A stretch of 64,000 bases of DNA from Bradyrhizobium sp. 200 (GCF_023100945.1 NZ_CP064689.1:8352001-8416000); one strand, 5' to 3'; shown: positions 52,385 through 62,436, counted from the stretch's first letter. A program made the numbers and translations. The notes: generated by a model not told the origin, from the letters alone.

Positions 52385-53173
52385 CTATTCCGCGGTCCAG
52401 CCGCCATCGATCGAGTAATTGGAGCCGGTGATCTGCGCAGCATCATCGCTGCACAGGAACAGCGCAAGGGCTGCGACCTGTTCCGAGGTCACGAATTCCT
52501 TGGTCGGCTGTGCGTCAAGGAGCACGTCCTTGATGACCTGCTCCTTGGTCATGTTGCGCGCTTTCATGGTCTCCGGAATCTGGTGCTCGACCAGCGGTGT
52601 CCAGACATAGCCGGGGCTGATGCAATTGCACGTGATCTTGAAGGTCGCAAGCTCCAGCGCCACCGTTTTTGTTAACCCGGCGATGCCGTGCTTGGCCGAG
52701 ACATAGGCGGACTTGAAGGGCGAAGCCACCAGCGAATGGGCGGAAGCCGTGTTGATGATGCGGCCCCAGCCGCGCTTCTTCATGCCGGGCACCGCAGCAC
52801 GAATGGAATGAAACGCCGAGGACAGATTGATGGCGATGATGGCGTCCCATTTCTCGATCGGAAACTCCTCGATCGGCGACACGAACTGGATGCCGGCATT
52901 GTTGACGAGGATATCGACCGAGCCAAAAGTCTTCTCGCCGAGCGCTACCATTTCGGCGATCTCGGCAGGCTTGGTCATATCGGCGGGCGAATGCACGGCC
53001 CGAACCTTGAAATCGGTCTCGATGCCGGAGCGCTCCCGCTCGATGTCGGCAGGCACGCCCATGCCGTTGAGGACGATATTGGCGCCCGCGGCGGCGAAAG
53101 CGCGCGCGTAAGCCAATCCGATGCCGCTGGTCGAGCCGGTTACGACGGCGGTCTTGCCTTTTAATGTACCCAT
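52385..53173 (-). CDS. bdhA: 3-hydroxybutyrate dehydrogenase
   Basis: A 262-residue SDR converting 3-hydroxybutyrate and acetoacetate with NAD. The start MGTLKGKTAVVTGSTSGIGLA has AGGAG eight bases upstream; a GTG three codons earlier overlaps that site. Catalytic residues are in NTASAHSLVASP and SAYVSAKHG, and the PGYVWTPLVEHQI and IDGGWTAE segments are typical of the family. The ribosome site lies inside the end of the patatin-like gene, so the two are one operon. Together they fit degradation of intracellular polyhydroxybutyrate. Confidence 0.92.
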   Translation of the reverse strand: MGTLKGKTAVVTGSTSGIGLAYARAFAAAGANIVLNGMGVPADIERERSGIETDFKVRAVHSPADMTKPAEIAEMVALGEKTFGSVDILVNNAGIQFVSPIEEFPIEKWDAIIAINLSSAFHSIRAAVPGMKKRGWGRIINTASAHSLVASPFKSAYVSAKHGIAGLTKTVALELATFKITCNCISPGYVWTPLVEHQIPETMKARNMTKEQVIKDVLLDAQPTKEFVTSEQVAALALFLCSDDAAQITGSNYSIDGGWTAE

Positions 53174-53178
53174 TGCAT

Positions 53179-54354
53179 TCACTCCTGCTTGGCTCCGGGG
53201 GATTTGGGAACATCCCTCGTCATATCGTAGGCCATCATGGTCTCGCCGGATTGCGGACGTTCCAGCACATCCTTGTGACGCATCGACTCATGAACGTCGC
53301 GGACGCCCGCGTTCCAGTGCTCGACCATGGCGACATGCGAAAAGTCGTAATCCTTGGATGAGGATTCGTAGTTCTTGCTCTTGTAGATCAGGTGCACGAC
53401 CGTGACGGTGTTTTCCTTGGCCGCGCTACAGAGGACTTCCACCGACGGATCGCTCTTGAGATTGTCGGGCAATTTTCCGAGCAGTTCGCGCAGCGCCTTG
53501 CGCGCATTGTGTAGCTGTTTGTTCTTTTCGGTACTCATGCGGGTGCGGCTGGAATAGCGGATGTCTTTTTCGCGCTCGGCGGCTTCGAGCAGCGAGGCCG
53601 GCAAGTCGCCGCGCGCGCTGAACAGATCAACCTGGAAGATCAGGAGATCGCGGTTGGTTTCCCCACCCAGCACGTAATCGAGCGGCGTGTTGGAGGCGAT
53701 GCCGCCGTCCCAGTAATGCTCGCCCTCGATCTCGACGGAAGGAAATCCGGGCGGCAGCGCGCCGGACGCCATGATGTGCTCCGGGCCGATTTTCTTGCCG
53801 AGTTTCCTGAACTCGAAATTGTCGAAATATCTGAGATTGCCCGAGGCCACGCCGACCGCGCCGACGCTGAGCCGCATCTTCAAATCGTTGATGCGGTCGA
53901 AGTCGACCAGCCGCTCCAGCGTCTTCTTCAAGGGCGCGGTGTCGTAGTAGCTCTGCGATTGCCGGCTGCCGGGCGGCCACAGGGGCGCCGGCGGAACGCG
54001 CGGCGTGAAGAACCCGGGCACGCCGAAGGTCGCGATCAGCGCCGCTGAGGTTTCGTTGAACAGCGAGCGCGCGCGGTCGCCCGACGTCACCGGACTCCAC
54101 GACACCGGAGACGACACCATCTCCCAGAATTCTTTCAAACGATCGACGCGCGTTTCCGGTCCGTTGCCGGCGACGATCGCAGCATTGATGGCGCCGATCG
54201 AAATGCCCGCGACCCATTCCGGCTCAAACCCCGAGCGACACAGCGCCTGAAAGGCGCCTGCCTGATAGGATCCGAGCGCACCGCCGCCCTGCAGGACCAG
54301 CACGCGCTGCGCTTTGGCAGGTGTGGTTGCGGGCGCGGGGTTTGAATGATCCAT
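53179..54354 (-). CDS. Patatin-like phospholipase with DUF3734 region
   Basis: A 391-residue protein. The oxyanion loop QGGGALGSYQAGAF and nucleophile S52 in GISIG pair with D216 in WDGGIASN, the Ser-Asp dyad of patatins. The C-terminal third (about 290-375) is the DUF3734 region found in bacterial members. It may act on lipid or on polyester; because 3-hydroxybutyrate dehydrogenase is encoded five bases downstream, a role near polyhydroxybutyrate granules is plausible. No signal peptide is seen. Confidence 0.88.
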   Translation of the reverse strand: MDHSNPAPATTPAKAQRVLVLQGGGALGSYQAGAFQALCRSGFEPEWVAGISIGAINAAIVAGNGPETRVDRLKEFWEMVSSPVSWSPVTSGDRARSLFNETSAALIATFGVPGFFTPRVPPAPLWPPGSRQSQSYYDTAPLKKTLERLVDFDRINDLKMRLSVGAVGVASGNLRYFDNFEFRKLGKKIGPEHIMASGALPPGFPSVEIEGEHYWDGGIASNTPLDYVLGGETNRDLLIFQVDLFSARGDLPASLLEAAEREKDIRYSSRTRMSTEKNKQLHNARKALRELLGKLPDNLKSDPSVEVLCSAAKENTVTVVHLIYKSKNYESSSKDYDFSHVAMVEHWNAGVRDVHESMRHKDVLERPQSGETMMAYDMTRDVPKSPGAKQE

Positions 54355-54490
54355 CGTGACCGTCGATCAGTGGGCAAGGAGGCCGGCACCGTGGCGGCAG
54401 TTCGCGACGGCGTCAATCGGCGAGATCGAAGCAAGGATCACGCCGAGTTTACCGCCTTGTGAGGCATCGAGGCCCGTAACCAGGCCTGCT

Positions 54491-54988
54491 TCAGGTTGAT
54501 GCAAGGATGAGCGTCCAGAACACCTTGTATTTGGTGTTTGGAGCATAAGTCGCCGCGATGCCCAATTTTGTGACACCCTTCTTGAGCATATTGGCCTTGT
54601 GCGGCGGCGAGTCGCGCCAGCCGGAGAAGGCTTCCGCCAAGGTGTGATATCCGGCCGAGATATTTTCGACCGCAACCGTTGCCGGATAGCCGGAGGCCCC
54701 CAGCCGCTTATCCAGCGGACCCTTCACATTGTGGTCCATCTTGTTGCGCGCCGCCATCGCCTGCGACTGCTGCTCGGCGAGCTTGATCAGGTCGGGATCG
54801 ACCACCACGGCGCCGAGGCCGTTGTTCTGGCGGTATTGCGAGATCATGATCGCCGCCGCGACCGGATCGAGCGTCGCGCCGGGTTGGGCCATATCGAGAT
54901 ACATGGCCGGCTGTTCCGGAATTTTGACGTCTGCCGAGCAGCCGGCAAGCAGCAAAAGCCCGATAATGGCGATGGTCGCCCGTTTCAC
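54491..54988 (-). CDS. CAP (SCP/PR1) domain lipoprotein
   Basis: A 165-residue lipoprotein from a GTG start, with a signal ending LLLAGC; the cysteine should be lipidated. The CAP domain includes MAARNKMDHNVKG (the conserved His), AVENISAGYHTLAEAFSGWRDSPPHKANML and a final WTLIL. In bacteria such proteins bind or modify envelope components. The frame stays open upstream through a palindromic repeat, but that part is not protein-like. It stands alone between the patatin-like gene and the cys block. Confidence 0.85.
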   Translation of the reverse strand: MKRATIAIIGLLLLAGCSADVKIPEQPAMYLDMAQPGATLDPVAAAIMISQYRQNNGLGAVVVDPDLIKLAEQQSQAMAARNKMDHNVKGPLDKRLGASGYPATVAVENISAGYHTLAEAFSGWRDSPPHKANMLKKGVTKLGIAATYAPNTKYKVFWTLILAST

Positions 54989-55093
54989 TGAAAGAATCCC
55001 CCAAAGAATCCCGAAGGCTGGACGCGGCCGTTGTTGCATACCAACCGTGGCTGAATGGTGAACGGGGGAACGATTTGGAGAGCGTTCGGGACG

Positions 55094-55185
55094 CCGTAGC
55101 CCGGATGGAGCGCAGCGCAATCCGGGGATGCTTGCCACGCGGATGGACCGTTCCCGGATTACGCTGCGCTCCATCCGGGCTACGG
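55094..55185. repeat. Palindromic repeat with 33-bp arms at the cysA 3' side
   Basis: The left arm CCGTAGCCCGGATGGAGCGC... (55094-55126) and the right arm (55153-55185) are inverted copies with one mismatch. It lies 12 bases after the end of cysA and could work as a stem for 3' ends in both directions. Confidence 0.9.
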
Positions 55186-55196
55186 GGCTACGGAAA

Positions 55197-56246
55197 TCAA
55201 TCCTGGACGGCAAAGATCCGGTAGCGGCGGGGCTGCAGGCCGATGATCTCGCCGGCCTGGAGTTCCCGGTCCCGGGGGGCGTCGATCTCGATCACGGTCT
55301 TGCCCTCGCCGCCCGAGAGCGCGATTTCCGCCCGCTGGATCGGGCCGAAGGAGCGGACATGGCGCACCGCGCCCTCCAGCGAGCCGGTTCCGGCCGGCCC
55401 GATCTGCATGTCGTGGCGGCGGACGAACAGTTTTGAGGCGCCGGAGGCCGCGCCGTCGGCAGCGATATTGAGCGGCCGGCCGCCGAGCCGCACCGAGCCG
55501 CCGGTAACCTCCACCGGCAGCACGATGGATTCGCCGATGAAGCCGTGGACGAAGGCGGTGGCGGGATTGTCATAGACATCGCCTGGCGTGCCGATCTGTT
55601 CGATGCGACCCTTGTCCATCACCACCACGCGGTTGGCGACTTCGAGCGCCTCTTCCTGGTCGTGGGTGACGAAGATCGAGGTGACGTGGATTTCGGAATG
55701 CAGCGAGCGCAGCCATTGCCGCAGTTCTTTCCGCACCTTCGCATCGAGCGCGCCAAAGGGCTCGTCGAGCAGCAGGATGCGCGGCTCGATCGCAAGCGCG
55801 CGCGCCAGCGCGATGCGCTGCCGCTGACCGCCGGACAACTGGCTGGGATAGCGGTTGGCCAGCCAGTCGAGTTGCACGAGATCGAGCAATTCCTTGACGC
55901 GGGCACGGATCGTGGCCTCGTCCTTGCGGATGGCGCGCGGCTGCACGCGCAGGCCAAAGGCGACGTTTTCGAACACTGTCATGTGGCGGAACAACGCGTA
56001 ATGCTGGAACACGAATCCGACATGGCGCTCGCTCGCGCCATGGCCCAGCGCATCCTCACCGTCGATCCGCACCTCGCCGACGTCGGGCCAGTCGAGACCT
56101 GCGATGATCCGCAGCAGCGTCGTCTTGCCCGAACCGGACGGGCCGAGCAGCGCCAGCAATTCGCCCTTGCCGACTTTCAGATCGACATTGTCGAGCGCGG
56201 CAAACGAGCCGAATTTCTTGACGATGTTTTTGACTTCAATTGTCAC
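55197..56246 (-). CDS. cysA: Sulfate/thiosulfate ABC transporter ATPase
   Basis: A 349-residue ATPase that powers sulfate import with CysT, CysW and a binding protein. Walker [10 protein letters not shown] (about 35-43), Q-loop VFQHYALF, signature LSGGQRQR, Walker [13 protein letters not shown], and the H-loop [11 protein letters not shown] are present. The C-terminal TOBE-like regulatory region (about 250-349) is complete. It overlaps the cysW stop by four bases and is the last gene of the transport set. Confidence 0.95.
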   Translation of the reverse strand: MTIEVKNIVKKFGSFAALDNVDLKVGKGELLALLGPSGSGKTTLLRIIAGLDWPDVGEVRIDGEDALGHGASERHVGFVFQHYALFRHMTVFENVAFGLRVQPRAIRKDEATIRARVKELLDLVQLDWLANRYPSQLSGGQRQRIALARALAIEPRILLLDEPFGALDAKVRKELRQWLRSLHSEIHVTSIFVTHDQEEALEVANRVVVMDKGRIEQIGTPGDVYDNPATAFVHGFIGESIVLPVEVTGGSVRLGGRPLNIAADGAASGASKLFVRRHDMQIGPAGTGSLEGAVRHVRSFGPIQRAEIALSGGEGKTVIEIDAPRDRELQAGEIIGLQPRRYRIFAVQD

Positions 56247-57211
56247 TCAGATCGTCCTTCTGGGGTTTGTCCTTCGTCCAGACGCTGTTCGAGAACGGTC
56301 TTCACGACCAGCGTGATCAAGGCCAGCATCGCCAGCAGCGAGGCAATCGCAAACGACGCCACGAATTGATACTCATTATAGAGGATTTCGACCAGCAGCG
56401 GCATGGTGTTGGTCTCGCCGCGGATATGGCCAGAGACGACCGACACCGCGCCGAACTCGCCCATGGCGCGCGCGTTGCACAGCAGTACGCCATATAGCAG
56501 GCCCCATTTGATATTGGGCAGAGTGACGCGGAAGAAGGTCTGCAGGCCTGACGCTCCCAGCGAGATTGCGGCTTCCTCCTCCTGCGTGCCCTGCTCCTGC
56601 ATCAGCGGAATGAGCGAGCGTGCGACGAAGGGAAACGTCACGAAGATGGTCGCAAGCGCAATGCCCGGCACGGCGAACAGGATGTGGATGTTGTGTGCCT
56701 GCAGCCATGTGCCCCAATAGCCCTGCGCGCCGAACAAGAGCACGAAGACGAGGCCCGAAATGACGGGACTGACGGAGAACGGCAGGTCGATCAGCGTGAT
56801 CAGGAAAGTCTTGCCGCGAAAATCGAACTTCGCGATCGCCCAGGCCGCGATCACGCCGAACAAGAGATTGAGGCCAACCGAAATCGCCGCCACCAGCAGG
56901 GTTAGCCGGATCGCAGACAGCGCCTCCGGCTCGGCCAGCGCGGCGAAATAGGCGCTGATGCCTTTCGAAAAGGCCGATGCGAACACCACCACCAGCGGCA
57001 GCACGACAAAGACGGTGAGGAAGCTGACGGCAAGCGCGATGATGATGAAGCGGACCGGCCCCGGCTCGGTCCGCAGGTCCTTCGGCGACGCAACCGCGCG
57101 CGCCCGGTCGCTGGCCTCGCGGTGCGACGGCGGAGAGATCGCAAGGTCCGCGGTCGACGCGTAGGCCCTTAGCGGCGGCGCCGGAGTCACAAAGCTTGTT
57201 TGCGTCGACAT
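56243..57211 (-). CDS. cysW: Sulfate ABC transporter permease CysW
   Basis: A 322-residue permease with a cytoplasmic extension of about 50 residues before six TM helices. The EAA loop reads [29 protein letters not shown], which contacts Cys[16 protein letters not shown] is typical of the CysW subgroup. The long N-terminal tail (about 45 residues) is unusual. Ten bases separate it from cysT. Confidence 0.93.
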   Translation of the reverse strand: MSTQTSFVTPAPPLRAYASTADLAISPPSHREASDRARAVASPKDLRTEPGPVRFIIIALAVSFLTVFVVLPLVVVFASAFSKGISAYFAALAEPEALSAIRLTLLVAAISVGLNLLFGVIAAWAIAKFDFRGKTFLITLIDLPFSVSPVISGLVFVLLFGAQGYWGTWLQAHNIHILFAVPGIALATIFVTFPFVARSLIPLMQEQGTQEEEAAISLGASGLQTFFRVTLPNIKWGLLYGVLLCNARAMGEFGAVSVVSGHIRGETNTMPLLVEILYNEYQFVASFAIASLLAMLALITLVVKTVLEQRLDEGQTPEGRSE

Positions 57212-57221
57212 CGACCGGCCC

Positions 57222-58058
57222 TCAATGCGCGGGAATGCGGGTTTGCGCCCAGCGTTGCAGGCGATTGACGGCGAAGATGATCACGAACGAAGCCAGCAGC
57301 ATGACGACGGCGATCGCCGTCGCATCGGCATAGCGAAATTCAGACAAGCGGATCACGATCAGCAGCGGCGCGATCTCCGACACGTTCGGCAGATTGCCGG
57401 CGATGAAGATCACCGAGCCGTACTCACCGACCGCGCGTGCGAATGCCAGCGCAAAGCCGGTCAGCAGCGCCGGAATAAGACTCGGCAGGATTACCCGGAA
57501 CACCGTGTGCCAGCGGTTGGCCCCCAGGCTCGCGGCCGCCTCCTCGATTTCAGGATCGAGATCGATCAGGACGGGTTGTACCGTCCGCACCACGAAGGGG
57601 ATACCGATGAAGACCATCGCAATGAAAATGCCGATCGGCGTGAACGCCACCTTGATACCGAGATCGGCGAGCGGCGCGCCGAGCCAGCCCTTCTGCGCGA
57701 ACAACTGCGTCAGCGCCACGCCTGCGACCGCGGTCGGCAGCGCAAAGGGAATGTCGACGATGGCATCGAACAGCCGCCGGCCCGGAAAGCGGTAGCGCAC
57801 CAGCGCCCACACAATGATCGTCCCCATCACCAGATTGACGCAGGCCGCAGCAAAGGAGAGACCGAACGAAATCTTCAGCGCGTTCAAAGTGCGGCGGCTG
57901 GTGAGAATTTCCCAGAACTGTCCGGGCGAAAGCTCGAGCGTCTTGAGGAATAGGCCGGCGAGCGGGATGAGGATGATAACGGAGAGCCACGTCAGCGTCA
58001 GGCCCATGGTGAGCCCGAACCCGGGCAAGCTCGTTCGCCGTGCGACCGCTGTACTCAC
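57222..58058 (-). CDS. cysT: Sulfate ABC transporter permease CysT (CysU)
   Basis: A 278-residue permease with six TM helices. It starts LPGFGLTMGLTLTWLSVIILIPLAGL; the EAA loop is EEAAASLGANRWHTVFRVILPSLIPALL; and DIPFALPTAVAGVAL is typical. It forms the channel with CysW. The order sbp-cysT-cysW-cysA is the standard one. Confidence 0.94.
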   Translation of the reverse strand: MSTAVARRTSLPGFGLTMGLTLTWLSVIILIPLAGLFLKTLELSPGQFWEILTSRRTLNALKISFGLSFAAACVNLVMGTIIVWALVRYRFPGRRLFDAIVDIPFALPTAVAGVALTQLFAQKGWLGAPLADLGIKVAFTPIGIFIAMVFIGIPFVVRTVQPVLIDLDPEIEEAAASLGANRWHTVFRVILPSLIPALLTGFALAFARAVGEYGSVIFIAGNLPNVSEIAPLLIVIRLSEFRYADATAIAVVMLLASFVIIFAVNRLQRWAQTRIPAH

Positions 58059-58097
58059 AAATCCCCCTGCTTCCGCTACGGCTGGCCGTCGGCCAGA

Positions 58098-59087
58098 TCA
58101 ATTCTTGTAAATCTGGTCGAAAATGCCGCCTTCGCCGAAGTGATCTTTCTGCGCCTTGGTCCAACCACCAAAAACGTCGTCGATCGTGAAAAGTTCGACC
58201 TTCGCGAAGGATTTTTCGTATTCCCTCGCGATTTCCGAATCACGCGGACGGTAGGAATTGCGTGCGGCAATTTCCTGACCCTCCTTGGTATACCAATACT
58301 TCAAGTAAGCCTCAGCCACCGCACGCGTGCCTTTTTTGTCGGCAACCTTGTCGACGACCGCGAGCGGCGGCTCGGCGAGAATCGACAATGGCGGCGCAAT
58401 GATCTCGAACTTGTCCTTGCCGAATTCGCGCTGCGCCAGAAACGCTTCGTTCTCCCACGCCAGCAGCACGTCGCCGACGCCGCGTTCGACGAAGGTCACC
58501 GTGGAGCCGCGTGCGCCGGTATCGAGCACCGGCACGTTCTTGAAGAGATCGGCGACGAACTTCTTCGCCTTGTCGGCCGAACCGAATTTCTTCTCCGCAA
58601 AGCCCCACGCCGCCAGATAATTCCAGCGCGCGCCGCCCGAGGTCTTCGGGTTCGGCGTGATCACCTGCACGCCGGGCCTGATCAGATCGTCCCAATCCTT
58701 GATCGCCTTGGGATTGCCCTTGCGCACCAGAAACACGATCGTCGACGTATAGGGCGCCGCATTCAGCGACAGGCGCTTCTGCCAGTCGGGCGCCACCAGG
58801 CCCTTGGCTGCGATGGCGTCGATGTCATAGGCCAGTGCCAGTGTGACGACATCCGCCTGCAGTCCGTCGATCACCGCGCGCGCCTGCGAACCCGAGCCGC
58901 CATGCGACTGCTTGATCTCGATGCTCTTGCCGGCTTCTTTTTGATAGGCCGCGGCAAACGCCTTGTTGAAATCGGCGTAGAGTTCGCGCGTCGGGTCGTA
59001 GGACACGTTGAGCAGGGTATAATCGGCCGCGTAGGCCGAACTCGCCCAGAGCAATCCCGCGACGAGCGGCAGAATGCGACGGATCAT
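58098..59087 (-). CDS. sbp: Sulfate-binding periplasmic protein
   Basis: A 329-residue binding protein with a signal peptide ending [10 protein letters not shown]. The prokaryotic sulfate-binding signature [17 protein letters not shown] is present, along with [16 protein letters not shown] near the N-terminus and [12 protein letters not shown] near the C-terminus. GGAG lies eight bases before the chosen ATG. It delivers sulfate or thiosulfate to CysT/CysW. A 139-base gap from cysH suggests a possible separate promoter. Confidence 0.94.
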   Translation of the reverse strand: MIRRILPLVAGLLWASSAYAADYTLLNVSYDPTRELYADFNKAFAAAYQKEAGKSIEIKQSHGGSGSQARAVIDGLQADVVTLALAYDIDAIAAKGLVAPDWQKRLSLNAAPYTSTIVFLVRKGNPKAIKDWDDLIRPGVQVITPNPKTSGGARWNYLAAWGFAEKKFGSADKAKKFVADLFKNVPVLDTGARGSTVTFVERGVGDVLLAWENEAFLAQREFGKDKFEIIAPPLSILAEPPLAVVDKVADKKGTRAVAEAYLKYWYTKEGQEIAARNSYRPRDSEIAREYEKSFAKVELFTIDDVFGGWTKAQKDHFGEGGIFDQIYKN

Positions 59088-59226
59088 CGTTGATCTCCAT
59101 TCGGCTGGATGAAGCATACCATCAAACACGAACGCATAAGTCGCGACGAAAGGCCGCTTAGTCAACGAAACCGCATTTCATTGTTTGCGGTTCCGCAGCC
59201 TCAATGTCCTAATGAACGCCGGCCGC

Positions 59227-59952
59227 TTAAGAAGTTTTCATCGTATGGATGCCGCATTCCGTCTTGGCTTTGCCGCGCCAGCGGCCGGCACGCGCGTCTT
59301 CGTCCGGCGCAGTGCGGCTCGAACACGGCATGCACCCGACCGACAGATAACCCGAGGCGACCAGCGGATGCGGCGGCAATTTGGCGAGCTTGTAGATCGC
59401 CTCGATCTCTTCGCGCGACACGTTGGCGAACGGATTGAATTTCAGCTTCGCGCCATCGTCCTCGACGACGGGGATCTCGGCGCGCGCGCCGCCCTGAAAA
59501 CGCTTGCGTCCGTTGATCCAGGCCGAGAACGGCTTGAGCGCCCGCGCCAACGGCTCCACCTTCCGGATACGGCAGCAGGCGTCGGGATCGGAAAACCACA
59601 ATTCGCGATCGGGATCCTGGCGAGCGAGCGCCTCCTCCAGCGGCTTGATCGAGCGAACGTCGCGAAGGCCCAGCGTCGCGATCAGCGTGTCACGATAGGC
59701 CAGCGTCTCCTCGAACAGCCAGCCGGTATCGAGGAAGATCACGGGAATGGCGGGATCGACGTCCGACATCACCTTGAGCAGCGCCGCCGATTCCGTCCCG
59801 AACGACGACACCAGTGCGAGCTGTTCGCGGCCGACGGTCTTCAGCGCGGTTTCAATGACCTGCGCCGGCGAGGCGTCGCGCAAGGCATGGTCGAGCGTCT
59901 GCGCCGAATGAAGGATCGCCGCATCCGCAGCGAGGCCATGCTGTGCGATCAT
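59227..59952 (-). CDS. cysH: Adenylyl-sulfate (APS) reductase
   Basis: About 241 residues. It reduces activated sulfate to sulfite with thioredoxin. The paired cysteines CC (126-127, DACCRIRK) and CMPC (207-210, VGCMPCSS) bind a [4Fe-4S] cluster, which marks APS rather than PAPS reductases. The C-terminal catalytic cysteine is in TECGIH (about 233). SSFGTESAALL is the nucleotide loop. The ATG is three bases after the stop of the DUF934 gene. Confidence 0.94.
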   Translation of the reverse strand: MIAQHGLAADAAILHSAQTLDHALRDASPAQVIETALKTVGREQLALVSSFGTESAALLKVMSDVDPAIPVIFLDTGWLFEETLAYRDTLIATLGLRDVRSIKPLEEALARQDPDRELWFSDPDACCRIRKVEPLARALKPFSAWINGRKRFQGGARAEIPVVEDDGAKLKFNPFANVSREEIEAIYKLAKLPPHPLVASGYLSVGCMPCSSRTAPDEDARAGRWRGKAKTECGIHTMKTS

Positions 59953-59954
59953 GC

Positions 59955-60470
59955 TCACTGGCCAGCACTCTCCGAATGACGCAACTGCATCCGCCGATTG
60001 AGCGCGGTGACACGGCCATCGCCGGTCGGCTGATAGAACACCGAATAGCGCTTCATGGTCTCGGCGAAGGCATCGGCGTCGGCATCCTTCTTCACCTCGA
60101 AGGCATCGAAGCCGGCGCGCGACATGAACACGAACTGATCGCGCAACACCTGGCCGGTGGCGCGCAATTCACCGTCATAGCCGTGACGTTCGCGCAACAG
60201 GCGCGCCTGGCTGTAGGCGCGGCCATCGCGGAAGCTCGGGAATACCAGCGCCACCGCGGCGAGACGATCGAGATATGGCACGAGATCGTCGAGATCGCGA
60301 TTGTTCGGCCAGATCACGCCGACCTTGCCGGCGTGCTTCAGAACGGCTTCCGGATCCTCAAGGAAACGCGCCGCCGGAACAAGGATCGCTCCATCGCCCG
60401 GCAATTCGGCGCCTTCCGCAATATGGACGAACAGGTCGCCGGTGATTCTTCCGTTCTTAACGAGTGGCAT
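59955..60470 (-). CDS. DUF934 family protein of the cys operon
   Basis: A 171-residue protein overlapping cysI by 14 bases. It begins MPLVKNGRITGDLFVHIAEG and has PNNRDLDDLVPYLDRLAAVALVFPSFRDGRAYSQARLLRER with GYDGELRATGQVLRDQFVFMSRAGFDAF, the DUF934 signature. Genes of this family sit between sulfite reductase and APS reductase genes in many alpha- and betaproteobacteria. An accessory role in sulfite reduction is inferred from context. Confidence 0.88.
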   Translation of the reverse strand: MPLVKNGRITGDLFVHIAEGAELPGDGAILVPAARFLEDPEAVLKHAGKVGVIWPNNRDLDDLVPYLDRLAAVALVFPSFRDGRAYSQARLLRERHGYDGELRATGQVLRDQFVFMSRAGFDAFEVKKDADADAFAETMKRYSVFYQPTGDGRVTALNRRMQLRHSESAGQ

Positions 60471-62112
60471 AGACCCGCTCCTTGAAAGGCTCGACGCCCA
60501 GTCGCTTCACCGTATCGACAAACAGCTCTTCGGGACGGTCGCGCAGCGCGAGATAGGCTTCGACGATATCTTCGATCACGTCGGCAACTTCGGCATAGGG
60601 AACGGCCGGGCCGATCAGCGCGCCCATCTGGGCGTTCTCGTCGGCGCGGCCGCCGATCGTGATCTGGTAAAATTCCTCGCCGTTCTTCTCGACGCCGAGA
60701 ATGCCGATGTGGCCGACATGGTGATGGCCGCAGGCGTTGATGCAGCCGGAGATGTTGATGTGCAGACGGCCGATCATCTCGGCGGTGTCGTGATTGGCGA
60801 AGCGCCGGGTCAACTCCTGCGCGATCGGAATCGAGCGCGCATTGGCCAGCGAGCAGTAATCCAGCCCCGGGCAGGCGATGATGTCGGTCACCAGGTTGAC
60901 GTTCGGCGTGGCAAGCCCGAGGCGGTCGAGCGCTTTCCAAAGCTGCGGCAGATCGCGCTTGGCGATATGCGGCAGCACCAGGTTCTGCTCGTGGCCGACG
61001 CGGATTTCGCCGAATGAATACTTGTCGGCGAGGTCGGCGATCGCATCCATCTGGTCAGCGGTGGCGTCGCCGGGCGGGCCGCCCACCGGCTTCAGCGACA
61101 GCGTCACGATCGAATAGCCCTGCACCTTGTGCGCGGCCACCGAGTTCTTGCGCCAGCGTTCGAACAACGGATCATGCGCGGCCCGTTTCAGCTCGTCCGG
61201 CATGTGCGGCAGCTTCTCATAGACCGGATAGGAGAACCGCGAGCGCACTTCCTCAATGACGGAATGATCGAGCGTCAGGGCGCTGTGGCCCATCTGCTTC
61301 CATTCCTCATCGACCTCCTTGGCGAACTTCTCGATGCCGAGCTCATGCACCAGGATCTTGATGCGCGCCTTGTAGATGTTGTCGCGGCGGCCGTACTGGT
61401 TGTAGACGCGCAGGATCGCCTCGACATAGCTCAGAATATCGCGGCCGTGCACAAACGGCTTGATGGTCTTGGCGATGAACGGCGTGCGGCCGAGACCGCC
61501 GCCGACCAGCACCTCGAAGCCGGTCTCGCCGTCGGCGTTTCTGTGCAGGCGGAGGCCGATGTCGTGGACCTTGATCGCGGCGCGGTCGTGCTCGGATGCG
61601 GTGATCGCGATCTTGAACTTGCGCGGCAGGAACGAAAATTCCGGATGCAGGGTGGTGTGCTGACGCAGGATTTCCGACCAGATGCGCGGATCCTCGATCT
61701 CACCCGGCGCGACGCCAGCCCACTGGTCCGAGGTGACGTTGCGCATGTTGTTGCCGGACGTCTGCATCGCGTGGATGCCAACCTCGGCGAGTTCAGCCAG
61801 CGCATCCGGCAGATCGGAGAGCTTGATCCAGTTGAACTGGATGTTCTGGCGCGTGGTGAAATGGCCGTAGCCGCGGTCGTAGCGGCGTGCGACATGGGCA
61901 AGCCGCCGAAGTTGCTTCGACGACAGCGTGCCGTAGGGAATGGCGACGCGGAACATATAGGCGTGAAGTTGCAGATAGACGCCGTTCTGCAGCCGCAGCA
62001 TCTTGAATTCGTCCTCGGTAAGCTCGCCGGAGAGACGGCGCTTCACCTGGTCCCGGAATTCGGACACGCGTTCATTGATCAGCGTGCGATCGAGTTCGTC
62101 ATATGCGTACAT
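60457..62112 (-). CDS. cysI: Sulfite reductase hemoprotein
   Basis: A 551-residue siroheme/[4Fe-4S] enzyme reducing sulfite to sulfide. The cluster and siroheme ligands are C414 and C420 (CPGLDYC) and C457 and C461 (GCINACGHHH). The two repeated siroheme-binding halves begin GYGHFTTRQNIQFNW and FGEIRVGHEQNLVLPH. No flavoprotein subunit gene (cysJ) is adjacent, so ferredoxin or another donor is likely. The gene starts 12 bases after the DUF2849 stop. Confidence 0.94.
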   Translation of the reverse strand: MYAYDELDRTLINERVSEFRDQVKRRLSGELTEDEFKMLRLQNGVYLQLHAYMFRVAIPYGTLSSKQLRRLAHVARRYDRGYGHFTTRQNIQFNWIKLSDLPDALAELAEVGIHAMQTSGNNMRNVTSDQWAGVAPGEIEDPRIWSEILRQHTTLHPEFSFLPRKFKIAITASEHDRAAIKVHDIGLRLHRNADGETGFEVLVGGGLGRTPFIAKTIKPFVHGRDILSYVEAILRVYNQYGRRDNIYKARIKILVHELGIEKFAKEVDEEWKQMGHSALTLDHSVIEEVRSRFSYPVYEKLPHMPDELKRAAHDPLFERWRKNSVAAHKVQGYSIVTLSLKPVGGPPGDATADQMDAIADLADKYSFGEIRVGHEQNLVLPHIAKRDLPQLWKALDRLGLATPNVNLVTDIIACPGLDYCSLANARSIPIAQELTRRFANHDTAEMIGRLHINISGCINACGHHHVGHIGILGVEKNGEEFYQITIGGRADENAQMGALIGPAVPYAEVADVIEDIVEAYLALRDRPEELFVDTVKRLGVEPFKERVYATR

Positions 62113-62124
62113 GATGTATCAGCC

Positions 62125-62436
62125 TTAGGCCGGAAGAAGGTCGATGGTGAGACCCTTCGACCGGATGCGTTCGCGAAGATTGCCGGGTTTGATCTCCCCG
62201 CCGTCCTTGATCTCGACCGGCGCGATATAGGCGCCGATCGCGCCGATGTCGTCGGCATTGGCTTCGTTGAGCAGCGCCCGCGCCTCATCGGACGTGCGAA
62301 CGATCGCAGCGTCCGACAGGCTCGCCGACCAGTTCTGCTGCGCGGTGCGATAGATCACGATGCCATCCGAGGTGCGGTTGGCGGTCACCATCGAGGGACC
62401 GGTGATCTTGATTTTTTGTTGAAGCGGAGAGGTCAT
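62125..62436 (-). CDS. DUF2849 family protein of the cys operon
   Basis: A 103-residue protein: MTSPLQQKIKITGPSMVTANRTSDGIVIYRT, then WSASLSDAAIVRTSDEARALL and VEIKDGGEIKPGNLRERIRSKG. This is the DUF2849 pattern found between cysG and cysI in rhizobia. It overlaps the cysG stop by four bases (ATGA). The function is unknown; context suggests a small partner of sulfite reductase or of siroheme supply. Confidence 0.85.
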   Translation of the reverse strand: MTSPLQQKIKITGPSMVTANRTSDGIVIYRTAQQNWSASLSDAAIVRTSDEARALLNEANADDIGAIGAYIAPVEIKDGGEIKPGNLRERIRSKGLTIDLLPA

